DNA from: Rhodospirillales bacterium
GTDB lineage: Bacteria; Pseudomonadota; Alphaproteobacteria; UBA8366; Aestuariispiraceae
Assembly: GCA_002696645.1 (NCBI GenBank)
Contig: NZSA01000081.1
Location: 100,839-144,001 of the forward strand
Direction: 5' to 3'
DNA: 43,163 bases
Below the pieces are notes generated by a model. The model had not been told where the DNA came from. It did not search any database and worked only from the letters and a program-made list of their open reading frames with translations. Positions within the stretch are counted from its first letter, which is position 1; each line of letters opens with the position of its first letter. This document shows positions 17,886 to 25,308 of this stretch, piece by piece. The position numbers and the translations under genes were made by a program.

Positions 17886-19418
17886 GAGCCGTACTCTCCC
17901 AGTGCTGGAAGTGCCCCTGATGGCCGTGACGATAAGCGACCGCACGCGGTTGTAGTTGGCAGTGGCTTTGGAGGTTTGGCCGCAGCAGTGCGGCTGGGGG
18001 CCCGGGGTTACAAAGTGACGGTTCTGGACCGATTGGATAAGCCGGGCGGCCGTGCCTATGTCTTTGAACAGGACGGGTTTCGGTTTGATGCGGGCCCAAC
18101 GATCATTACCGCCCCGTTTCTGCTAGAGGAACTCTGGGACCTCTGCGGTAAGACGTTTTCCGACCATATCGATCTGCGTCCGATGAATCCTTTCTACGAC
18201 ATCCGCTTCGATGACGGCAGCGTGTTCCATTACAGCGGCGATGCCGCGGCGATGGAGGCAGAGGTCGCGCGCTTTAATCCCACCGATGTAGAGGGCTATC
18301 GCCGCTTTATGGCGGTCAGCAAGCAGGTCTATGAATTTGGTTTTGAAAAGCTGGGAATGAAGCACTTTGCTTCAATCCTGGACATGATCAAGGTCGTGCC
18401 GAAGATGTTGACGCTGAAGGGTCACCGAACAGTCTTCGGGCTGGTTTCCAGCTATATCAAAGACCCGAAACTACGTATGGTGTTCAGCCTGCATCCCCTG
18501 TTGATTGGGGCCAATCCGACGACGGTTACGGCGATCTATATCCTGATCAATCATCTGGAACGACAATATGGTGTTCATTTCGCAATGGGCGGTACAGGCA
18601 GTCTGGTGAAAGGTCTGGTCGATCTGATCGAAGGACAAGGCAACAGCATCCGATGCAACGCTGATGTTGCAGAAATCATCGTCGAACAAGATCGCGCCAC
18701 CGGCGTGCGCCTGCAAACGGGGGAGCGGATTTCGGCTGATATTGTGGTCTCAAATGCGGACAGTGCCTGGACCTACAAGCATCTGTTGCCCAATGGGCGG
18801 CGCGACCGCTGGTCCGACCGCAAGCTGGAACGGGCGCGCTATTCCAATGGGCTGTTCGTCTGGTATTTCGGAACCAACAAGCGGTATGAGGATGTGCCCC
18901 ATCATATGATGTTGTTGGGGCCGCGCTACGAAGGTCTGTTGAAGGATATCTTCGGGCGGAAAGTCCTGGCGAAGGATTTCAGTTTGTATCTGCACCGCCC
19001 CACGGCGACGGACCCCAGCCTGGCCCCGGATGGCTGTGACACATTCTATGTCCTGTCCCCCGTGCCGCATTTGCAGGCAGATATCGATTGGACTGAAACA
19101 GCAGAACCTTATCGCCAGGCTATTGAGGCGCATCTGTCCCAAACGGTATTGCCGGGGCTGGGCGATCACATCATCTCGTCGCGTATGATGACGCCGCTGG
19201 ATTTCCAAACGCGGTTACTCTCCTATCGTGGTGCAGGATTTGGCATGGAACCGGTTATCTGGCAGAGCGCCTGGTTCCGCCCGAACAATATCAGTGAACA
19301 AATAGACGGGCTGTATCTCGTCGGGGCCAGCACCCATCCGGGCGCTGGCATTCCCGGCGTTTTGACGTCTGCCCGTGTGTTGGATCAGGTGGTGCCCCAT
19401 GCCGATGCCCGCGTCTAA
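17877..19418 (+). CDS. crtI: Phytoene desaturase CrtI
   Basis: FAD enzyme that introduces three or four double bonds into phytoene, giving neurosporene or lycopene. The 513 residues have the N-terminal dinucleotide motif VVVGSGFGGLAAAVRL preceded by a ~24-residue variable tail, KPGGRAYVFEQDGFRFDAGPT typical of bacterial CrtI, and the C-terminal carotenoid-desaturase signature GASTHPGAGIPGVLTSAR. The number of desaturations cannot be read from sequence. crtB overlaps its 3' end by 20 bp, and the order crtI-crtB-tspO matches the Rhodobacter cluster. The start codon lies within a PpsR-like site. Confidence 0.96.
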   Translation: MRTEPYSPSAGSAPDGRDDKRPHAVVVGSGFGGLAAAVRLGARGYKVTVLDRLDKPGGRAYVFEQDGFRFDAGPTIITAPFLLEELWDLCGKTFSDHIDLRPMNPFYDIRFDDGSVFHYSGDAAAMEAEVARFNPTDVEGYRRFMAVSKQVYEFGFEKLGMKHFASILDMIKVVPKMLTLKGHRTVFGLVSSYIKDPKLRMVFSLHPLLIGANPTTVTAIYILINHLERQYGVHFAMGGTGSLVKGLVDLIEGQGNSIRCNADVAEIIVEQDRATGVRLQTGERISADIVVSNADSAWTYKHLLPNGRRDRWSDRKLERARYSNGLFVWYFGTNKRYEDVPHHMMLLGPRYEGLLKDIFGRKVLAKDFSLYLHRPTATDPSLAPDGCDTFYVLSPVPHLQADIDWTETAEPYRQAIEAHLSQTVLPGLGDHIISSRMMTPLDFQTRLLSYRGAGFGMEPVIWQSAWFRPNNISEQIDGLYLVGASTHPGAGIPGVLTSARVLDQVVPHADARV

Positions 19419-20520
19419 CCGTCGGTTCTCCGACTCAGCAGATCAGGCCGCATGTCGTGCCCTGATCAAGACGGGATCAAAATCCTTTTATGCGGCGTCG
19501 CTGTTGCTGCCCCAGGCAATGCGGGTGCCGTCCTATGCAGTGTATGCTTTCTGTCGATTGGCAGATGACGAAGTTGATCTGGAAACCAATCCTGCCAGAG
19601 GCTTGCAGCGTCTGCGTCAGCGGCTGGATGCCGTCTATGGCGGTTATCCAGAAGGTATTGCGGCGGATCGGGCCTTGGCGGATACGGTGCGGGATTATGG
19701 CGTGCCCAAGGACCTGTTTGAGGCTCTGCTGGATGGTTTCCAATGGGATGTCGAAGGCCGTCGCTATGAGACACTGGATGATCTCTATGGCTATGGCGCG
19801 CGGGTCGCGGGGGCGGTTGGGGCAATTATGACCCTGTTGATGGGCAACCGCGCGGCAGACACTTTGGCGAGAGCCTGTGATCTGGGGGTCGCGATGCAAT
19901 TGACCAATATCGCCCGCGATGTGGGGGAGGATGCGCGGGAAGGGCGACTGTATTTGCCCCAGTCCTGGTTGAGAGAGGTTGGGTTAGACCCGGATGCCTT
20001 CCTGGCAGATCCCCGACACAGCCCGGAATTGGGCCAGGTCATTGCAAGGCTCCTGGCCGCAGCGGAGACCCTGTACCAGCGGTCTGGAACTGGGGTTGCA
20101 GAATTGCCGCTGGCCTGTCGTCCCGCGATCAATGCGGCCCGCAAACTCTATGCTGCAATAGGGCGTGTGGTGGCGCGCAACAATCATGACTCTGTCAGTG
20201 ATCGGGCCGTTGTTACGACACGGCGTAAACTGGGATTGGTGCTGAGCGCGACATTAGAGGCACCGCTGTTGGCCAGAGGTTTCCACGACCCGGCGCTTGT
20301 GCAAACCGAATTTCTGGTGCGTGCCGCAACAGAGGCAGAGGCGGGACGGTTGCCAAGTCGCCGCAGGCAACGTATGGCGGATGTACTGGATGCGCCAGCG
20401 GGGCATATATTGCAGTTGTTCCTGGAAATGGAACAGCGTGACCGCCAGGCACGTTCCGCAAACAATCCGGCCCAGCGCCTGCAGACATCGGTAATGATGG
20501 ATGTGGGAAAGGCCGGTTAG
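19399..20520 (+). CDS. crtB: Phytoene synthase CrtB
   Basis: Condenses two geranylgeranyl diphosphates into phytoene. The aspartate-rich motifs that hold the diphosphates through magnesium are FCRLADDEVD and TNIARDVGED, the second followed by AREGRLYLPQ. The start at 19399 (MPMPASNRRF) overlaps crtI by 20 bp; a second ATG at 19405 is equally usable. With 373 residues it is somewhat longer than typical at the C-terminus. It ends in TAG at 20518-20520, and the tspO coding frame continues directly in the same frame, an unusual junction (see tspO). Confidence 0.95.
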   Translation: MPMPASNRRFSDSADQAACRALIKTGSKSFYAASLLLPQAMRVPSYAVYAFCRLADDEVDLETNPARGLQRLRQRLDAVYGGYPEGIAADRALADTVRDYGVPKDLFEALLDGFQWDVEGRRYETLDDLYGYGARVAGAVGAIMTLLMGNRAADTLARACDLGVAMQLTNIARDVGEDAREGRLYLPQSWLREVGLDPDAFLADPRHSPELGQVIARLLAAAETLYQRSGTGVAELPLACRPAINAARKLYAAIGRVVARNNHDSVSDRAVVTTRRKLGLVLSATLEAPLLARGFHDPALVQTEFLVRAATEAEAGRLPSRRRQRMADVLDAPAGHILQLFLEMEQRDRQARSANNPAQRLQTSVMMDVGKAG

Positions 20521-20525
20521 GAGGG
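20519..20525 (+). promoter_or_regulatory. Strong Shine-Dalgarno sequence at the crtB-tspO junction
   Basis: AGGAGGG overlaps the last two bases of the crtB stop TAG. It is a near-perfect anti-16S match placed four bases before ATC (20530), the codon that aligns with the expected TspO N-terminus. It supports independent translation initiation for tspO despite the absence of ATG, GTG or TTG at that place. Confidence 0.6.
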
Positions 20526-20529
20526 CGTC

Positions 20530-21018
20530 ATCGCACTCGACTGGACAATTCTGATTTTCATTGCAATCTGCTTCACAGCGGCGGCCAGCGGCGGAATTTT
20601 CCGCGCCGGTGCCTGGTATCAGGATTTGAAGAAGCCATCCTGGCGACCGCCCGGATACCTGTTCGGGCCGGTTTGGCTGGTATTGTATATCATGATTGCT
20701 GTTTCAGCCTGGCGGGCCTGGATGGTGGCAGAACCTGGTGCGGAAACACTGCCCGTTGCCGTGTTTGTGCTGAATATGGTGCTGAATGCCGCATGGTCTG
20801 CGTTGTTTTTCGGGATGCGCCGCCTTGGCCTCGCGCTGGTTGATATGGGCGCCTTATGGCTCAGCATCGTTGCGATGATTGCCCTCTATCTGCCAATAGA
20901 TCCCCTGGCAGGGTGGCTGTTGGTGCCCTATCTGGCCTGGGTCAGTTTTGCTTTCGTGCTGAACATGACAATGCAGCGTCTTAACCCGGCCTCTCATTTT
21001 CTGGGAGTAACGCAATGA
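20530..21018 (+). CDS. tspO: TspO/MBR-family tryptophan-rich sensory protein, non-canonical start
   Basis: Outer-membrane tetrapyrrole/cholesterol-binding regulator; in Rhodobacter TspO modulates photosynthesis genes according to oxygen. Family marks are WYQDLKKPSWRPPGYLFGPVW, NMVLNAAWSALFFGMRRLG and the last helix VPYLAWVSFAFVLNM, with five membrane helices. The N-terminal helix ALDWTILIFIAICFTAAASG aligns with known TspO but no ATG, GTG or TTG precedes it. The first is TTG at 20626, which would delete that helix. The strong AGGAGGG at 20519 points to ATC (20530), giving 162 residues, close to the usual ~158. Alternatively it is reached by readthrough of the crtB TAG, since the frames are identical. 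A base error in the sequence is also possible. Confidence 0.85.
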   Translation: MALDWTILIFIAICFTAAASGGIFRAGAWYQDLKKPSWRPPGYLFGPVWLVLYIMIAVSAWRAWMVAEPGAETLPVAVFVLNMVLNAAWSALFFGMRRLGLALVDMGALWLSIVAMIALYLPIDPLAGWLLVPYLAWVSFAFVLNMTMQRLNPASHFLGVTQ

Positions 21019-21149
21019 ACGGTCTGACCATGGTTCTGCTGGAAGGGGGCCTAGTCTTCGGCGGCGCGCTTGCCTTCTATTTCTGGCAGATGCGGGATTT
21101 GAAGCGCGAAAAAGAAAAACGAACCAAGTCTCGTTCTGAAGAGTTATAG
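21015..21149 (+). CDS. 44-residue single-pass membrane peptide
   Basis: ATG at 21015 overlaps the tspO TGA as ATGA, so it is translationally coupled. The peptide has one hydrophobic segment (about residues 5-24, glycine-rich, ending FYFW) followed by a strongly charged tail rich in Lys, Arg and Glu (residues 27-43). No family is recognised. Position as last gene of crtI-crtB-tspO suggests a small membrane partner, possibly of TspO, but that is inference. Its stop overlaps the stop of the convergent gene. Confidence 0.65.
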   Translation: MNGLTMVLLEGGLVFGGALAFYFWQMRDLKREKEKRTKSRSEEL

Positions 21150-21881
21150 ATGCCAGACACCAACATCTGAATGAATTTGGGGGCCCTTTCCCGCTTCATG
21201 GGCCGGGATGATAGGCCAGCGCCAGGATTGATCCGGGGGCGGCAATCCGGCCTGCCGCGCGATATTCTCTTGTGATAGTACGGCCCCCTTTGAATCCAAG
21301 GTCCATCGCATGGCATCGGCGATCAGTAAGGCGGGGCCTGTGTGATCGCGCAGAGACTGAACATGACGCTGCAGAATTCTATGACCCAGCAGGGGATCAT
21401 CGCTCCACCGGGTGGGGATCAACGGCAATTGGGACAGCAGGTTGACCGAGATAAGCAGACCTGGTCCCTGAAAATCAGCCAGTGGCCGTTCGGGGGGCGT
21501 TCCAGCATATAGGGCAGCGGCGCTGCCTTCGATATCCTGACACAGATAGCGCGCATTCCGGGGCAGGCGGACACCTCTTAACCGCACCGCATCCACCAGG
21601 GTCAGCCGGTCAGTCAGGGGCGATAAATCCTGCACTGGGACGTCCAGGCACAGGCCGGCACCAAGGATGGTGATGTCTGGCAAATGCCCATAGGCACGGA
21701 CTGCGGAGAGAATGGCATCCTTCGTATTAGTCTGATGCTGCGCCCAGTCCGCATGACAGCGGCGCGCGCGGTGCCGGATGGCAATAGCCTCGCGCAGATA
21801 GCCCATATCCCGCACCCATTTTGGACAGGGGGTGGTCAGATATTCCAGCGCTTCCAGGATCATTTTTAGGGGGCTGACCAT
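21144..21881 (-). CDS. Uncharacterised protein, methyltransferase-like fold
   Basis: No named family is recognised. The 245 residues include ITILGAGLCLDVPVQDL followed about 15 residues later by LTLVDAVRLRGVRLP, resembling motif I and the acidic end of strand 2 in SAM-dependent methyltransferases. The remainder (LLISVNLLSQLPLIP, GPALLIADAMRW) fits an alternating strand-helix protein. A His/Arg-rich N-terminal region precedes the fold. It overlaps the upstream two-TM gene by 16 bp, so it is the last gene of the leftward group starting at 22933. A role is not predictable. Confidence 0.7.
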   Translation of the reverse strand: MVSPLKMILEALEYLTTPCPKWVRDMGYLREAIAIRHRARRCHADWAQHQTNTKDAILSAVRAYGHLPDITILGAGLCLDVPVQDLSPLTDRLTLVDAVRLRGVRLPRNARYLCQDIEGSAAALYAGTPPERPLADFQGPGLLISVNLLSQLPLIPTRWSDDPLLGHRILQRHVQSLRDHTGPALLIADAMRWTLDSKGAVLSQENIARQAGLPPPDQSWRWPIIPAHEAGKGPQIHSDVGVWHL

Positions 21882-22144
21882 TCAATCAAGATGATCAGGC
21901 CAGCGAAAAGCACGAACATGACATGCATGATCTTTTTCTGCCAATCGATGTATTTCAGTCCCTCTGGCTCATAATACTGGTCCTTTTTCCGGAACATGGC
22001 ATCCTTATGACCGAAACGCGGAATGCCCGGTTTCAGATGACGCCACGCATAGAATTGCAGGACAAACCCGGCCACACAGCACAGGGTCAACAGCATGATC
22101 AGCAGGATTTGACAGTAATAGACCCATGTATCGGCGGCCGCCAT
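21866..22144 (-). CDS. Two-TM conserved membrane protein
   Basis: 92 residues with two hydrophobic helices (about 8-32 and 70-88) separated by a charged ~35-residue loop containing RFGHKDAMFRKKDQYYEPEG. No function is recognised. It lies 12 bp downstream of the cobalamin adenosyltransferase gene and overlaps the methyltransferase-like gene by 16 bp, so it is probably co-transcribed with both. Confidence 0.7.
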   Translation of the reverse strand: MAAADTWVYYCQILLIMLLTLCCVAGFVLQFYAWRHLKPGIPRFGHKDAMFRKKDQYYEPEGLKYIDWQKKIMHVMFVLFAGLIILIEWSAP

Positions 22145-22156
22145 ACCGGTCGGCCC

Positions 22157-22720
22157 TTATCGGTTCGCGCCGGGGACCCACAGAATGTCGGCCTTGCCGC
22201 CGTCATTCTCGTGTCGACCCAGGACAAACAAAAGATCAGACAGGCGGTTCAGGTATTTCACCGCTTCGGCATTGACGGCCTCTACCCCCGCCAGGGCAAC
22301 GACCAGACGTTCGGCGCGCCGCGTCACGGTGCGCGCCAGATGGCAATAGGCAGCCGCAGGCGTACCACCGGGCAGGATGAAGCTTTTCAGGGTTTCCAGT
22401 GGCTCGTTATAGGCGTCGATGGCATCTTCCAGTGCCTTGACCTGGCTGGCCTGAATGCGCAAGGCCTCTTGGCGGCGTCCTTCGCCTTCCGGTGTGCATA
22501 AATCCGCCCCCAGATCGAACAGATCATTCTGCACGCGGCTTAACAAGGCATCGACGGGGCCTGTCGTGTGCTGACGCACCAGCCCGATGGTCGCATTCGC
22601 CTCGTCTACGGTGCCATAGGCCTCAACCCGCAGGTCGTGCTTGTCGCGCCGCGATCCATCACCCAGCGACGTTTGTCCAGAATCACCGCCCCGTGTATAG
22701 ATCTTTGACAGCGTCACCAT
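22157..22720 (-). CDS. Cob(I)alamin adenosyltransferase, PduO type
   Basis: Transfers the 5'-deoxyadenosyl group of ATP to cob(I)alamin to give coenzyme B12. The 187-residue protein shows the PduO-type ATP-binding N-terminus YTRGGDSGQTSLG (8-20), RVEAYGTVDEANA, FILPGG, and the helical signature CHLARTVTRRAER followed by YLNRLSDLLFVLGR. Length and motifs are standard. In phototrophs, B12 serves both adenosylcobalamin enzymes and B12-dependent regulators or enzymes of bacteriochlorophyll synthesis; which applies here cannot be told. It lies 6 bp downstream of the HIG1-type gene. Confidence 0.94.
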   Translation of the reverse strand: MVTLSKIYTRGGDSGQTSLGDGSRRDKHDLRVEAYGTVDEANATIGLVRQHTTGPVDALLSRVQNDLFDLGADLCTPEGEGRRQEALRIQASQVKALEDAIDAYNEPLETLKSFILPGGTPAAAYCHLARTVTRRAERLVVALAGVEAVNAEAVKYLNRLSDLLFVLGRHENDGGKADILWVPGANR

Positions 22721-22726
22721 CGGGGA

Positions 22727-22933
22727 TCAACCGCCGCCAGCACGCAGAAGCATGATCGAGATACCAAACATCACCAGCGCGATGAATTGCGCGACGATGC
22801 GGTATCGCATTAGGCGATTGCCCCATTTCTGGTTAAATTCGCCACCCCGGGCCATGCCAATGATCCCGACGAACAAGATCCCCACCGTGACCAGCATGGC
22901 GACGACCATCATTATGATTGCTAGTGTTGTCAT
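22727..22933 (-). CDS. HIG1-domain twin transmembrane protein
   Basis: 68 residues with two membrane helices (about 3-28 and 47-64) joined by a polar loop EFNQKWGNRLMRYRIVAQ. That N-x-x-M-R-x-R-x-x-x-Q arrangement is the hallmark of hypoxia-induced (HIG1) proteins, which associate with respiratory complexes in mitochondria and are common as small proteins in alphaproteobacteria. It is first in a leftward operon with the cobalamin adenosyltransferase. ATG is preceded by AGGA. Confidence 0.8.
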   Translation of the reverse strand: MTTLAIIMMVVAMLVTVGILFVGIIGMARGGEFNQKWGNRLMRYRIVAQFIALVMFGISIMLLRAGGG

Positions 22934-23018
22934 AATTCCTATGTAACGTGCCGAATGCGCTTCGAAAAGACTGAAAGCAGGGGACGCGGCGAAACGTCTC
23001 TATCTAAGGGGTCAAAGC

Positions 23019-23963
23019 CTAAGCGGATTTCTTCAACGCGGGCTTTGCGCCGGTTACAGAAATACTCACACCCTCGCCTGTCCAGGCGCCAGGCCAGACT
23101 TCCGGTTGGGTCGCGCGCAGCTTGCGCACGATGCCGATGGGAATGTCCTTGGCATGCAGGCGCGGGCCCAGCGGATCCCCCTTTTCAGCCTCGTGGAAGG
23201 GGCCGATCTCTGCAAAGCGGCCGGTGAAGCCCAATTCCGCCTCACAAGGCTGGTACACAGCCGCACCAGAGACGTTCTTGCGTCCTTCCCCCAGCGGCGT
23301 TGCACCAATGCAGCCGACCACGGCAACCGTGGTGAACAATTCGACTGCCCGCGCTTTGGCGCAGCTGAATACACGCGAATAGCCGGACATTTTCTCCGTC
23401 ATCGACGGGCAGATGATCAGGTCCAGATCCGGCGCGGCCTGTGCCAACATGGATGACAGGATCGGCAATTCGATATCCAGACAGATGATGATGGCGCACC
23501 GCAGACCGTTCCACTCAAATACCTGCATCTGCTTGGCGGGCACGATGCCCCAGCTATCAGGGGCTTTCTCTGGCGGGGTCATGCACATTTTGCGCTGAAC
23601 GAAGGGGGTGGTACCGCCCACGGTGAACAGATGCGCACCGTTATTGTAACCCCCCTTTCCATCAGCAACCGGCCAGGACCCAGCCATAATGTCCAGTTTA
23701 TGCTTGTTCGCCAGGGCCTGAACGCCGGGAATAATCGCCTTGGCGGCTTCCGCCATTGCGGCTGGTTCCTTGGTGACGTCGATATCGGGCCCACAATAGG
23801 TCAGCCATTGTTCGGAAACATATTCCGGCGCGACCAGCAGGTCGCTGCCTGCGGCCTTGGCTTCGGTCGCAACGGTGTCCAATGCGTCCAGCCAGTCCTG
23901 AGGCCCGTTCAAAGTTTGCCCTAGATTGGTTGCCCAAAGGGTAATCGATACCGTATCGGTCAT
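23019..23963 (-). CDS. Carbon-nitrogen hydrolase (nitrilase superfamily amidase)
   Basis: Hydrolyses a C-N bond of an amide or nitrile. The catalytic triad is E47 (VAPEYVSE), K125 (QRKMCMTPPEK) and C161 (AIIICLDIELP). The start at 23963 has GGTGAGGA before it; the frame is open nine codons further upstream without a better site. The 314-residue enzyme differs from the AguB-type amidase at 31453. It is the last gene of the leftward transporter-hydrolase operon, 29 bp beyond the serine hydrolase, so its substrate is probably imported or released by those proteins. Confidence 0.88.
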   Translation of the reverse strand: MTDTVSITLWATNLGQTLNGPQDWLDALDTVATEAKAAGSDLLVAPEYVSEQWLTYCGPDIDVTKEPAAMAEAAKAIIPGVQALANKHKLDIMAGSWPVADGKGGYNNGAHLFTVGGTTPFVQRKMCMTPPEKAPDSWGIVPAKQMQVFEWNGLRCAIIICLDIELPILSSMLAQAAPDLDLIICPSMTEKMSGYSRVFSCAKARAVELFTTVAVVGCIGATPLGEGRKNVSGAAVYQPCEAELGFTGRFAEIGPFHEAEKGDPLGPRLHAKDIPIGIVRKLRATQPEVWPGAWTGEGVSISVTGAKPALKKSA

Positions 23964-23992
23964 CGTCCTCACCTTACGTTCACAAGCCACGA

Positions 23993-25228
23993 TCAGGTGG
24001 CGGTTAATCCATCGCGGATCGCGATTACCGCATTCAGGCTATCAAGTCCGAAGCTGTGGATCAAATAATCCGGCCAGGTCGATAATTTGACTGCCAGGAA
24101 ATCCGCTTCAGGATCGATATAGATCAACTGACCGAAAACGCCGCGGGCCATATAGTCGCCGCGGTCCACGTCGTGCACCCACCATTGACGACGATAGGCC
24201 CCGTTGGGGGATGTCGCCAGATAGGGATCGTTAAATTTGGCGGCTTCGCCCGTGCGACAGGACTCGACCCACACCTTGGGAACGATCTGTTTATCGCCAA
24301 CACGGCCACCTTGCAGCATCATCAGGCCAAATCGCGTGAAATCTCTCAGTGTGGCATTGAAGCCGCCGTCGGCCAGGGCTGTTCCGGCATGATCGACGGT
24401 GAAATAGCCATCCCGATCAGCGCCGATTTTGGACCAGATGCGATCAGACATCAGCTTCGCAAGACTGGTGCCGGTTTCACGTTCCAGAACCCAGGCCAGC
24501 ATGTCGGTTTCGATCGACCGGTATTCAAAACGCTCCCCATGGGGGCGCTCTTTCTGCAAGGTCTGAATGACATCCCGGATCGCTGGAACAGGCTCACCCG
24601 GATGCGGGGGGCGCCAACCGCTGGCAATATCGATCCGCGTCATGTCGGAATCGGGCAGGCCATAGTCTTCGACAAAGCGCACGCCGGTCTGCATGTCCAG
24701 CACCTGGCCCAGCGTTGCATCGCCATAGCCGCAATAGGCCAGTTCTGGGATGCGGTCGGCCAGTGGCGCGTCCATATCCAGCTTCCCTTCGCCATGCAGC
24801 ACGCCTGCCAGCGTGCCGACCAGGGATTTAGATACTGATTGCGCCAGATGCAGGCTGCGCGGATGCATATCATTGAAATATTGTTCGGTGATGACCTGAC
24901 CGCGATGCATGACCAGGAAACCGTCGGTATAGGTTTCTGTCAGCATCTGTTTTATGGTTTTGGTCGTGCCGTCCAGGGCCGTGAATTTGACGCCCGATAC
25001 GTCTTGATGGGCGCTGGGCAGGTCCTGAACCGGTCCGGTGCCGCGATCTACATCAACGGTAGGCAATAAGGCGCGCACATTCTGAAAAGACCATCGATTG
25101 AACGGGGGAAGATCCCAATTGCTGGATGTCGGTCGCTTTTCGGGACGCGGCGGGAACCCCTGCATGATCCCCAATTCCCGCGCAGTGTGGGGGCGTTGGC
25201 TGGGCATCGATGGAGGGACAGAAGGCAT
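23993..25228 (-). CDS. Serine hydrolase of the class C beta-lactamase / 6-aminohexanoate-dimer hydrolase type
   Basis: Serine-active enzyme cleaving amide or ester bonds. S131 and K134 of the SVSK motif form the SxxK centre, YRS in RFEYRSIETD takes the YxN position, and GVFGQ near the C-terminus occupies the KTG position, as in NylB-type hydrolases. There is no signal peptide, so it is cytoplasmic. ATG 25228 is taken as start; the frame opens ten codons earlier with a TTG (25258) and neither has a clear ribosome site. It lies between the solute-binding protein and the amidase, which suggests that all handle amide compounds. Confidence 0.85.
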   Translation of the reverse strand: MPSVPPSMPSQRPHTARELGIMQGFPPRPEKRPTSSNWDLPPFNRWSFQNVRALLPTVDVDRGTGPVQDLPSAHQDVSGVKFTALDGTTKTIKQMLTETYTDGFLVMHRGQVITEQYFNDMHPRSLHLAQSVSKSLVGTLAGVLHGEGKLDMDAPLADRIPELAYCGYGDATLGQVLDMQTGVRFVEDYGLPDSDMTRIDIASGWRPPHPGEPVPAIRDVIQTLQKERPHGERFEYRSIETDMLAWVLERETGTSLAKLMSDRIWSKIGADRDGYFTVDHAGTALADGGFNATLRDFTRFGLMMLQGGRVGDKQIVPKVWVESCRTGEAAKFNDPYLATSPNGAYRRQWWVHDVDRGDYMARGVFGQLIYIDPEADFLAVKLSTWPDYLIHSFGLDSLNAVIAIRDGLTAT

Positions 25229-25260
25229 AAAGGGAATATCCAATTTTCTGACTTTCAAGA

Positions 25261-25294
25261 AGGAGGCGAGGCCCGGTTATAGGACCCGCCTCCT
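25261..25294 (-). terminator. Hairpin between solute-binding protein and serine hydrolase genes
   Basis: AGGAGGCG (25261-25268) and CGCCTCCT (25287-25294) form a perfect 8-bp stem with an 18-base loop. In the transcript it is followed by TCTTG, a weak U-run. It may stop part of the transcripts after the binding-protein gene or protect its 3' end, so that more binding protein than hydrolase is made. Confidence 0.45.
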
Positions 25295-25308
25295 GTCTCG
25301 AAAAGGCT

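Noticed and set aside
20626-21018. tspO starting at TTG 20626
   Set aside because: It would remove the whole first membrane helix, whose coding sequence is intact upstream, and it has no ribosome site.
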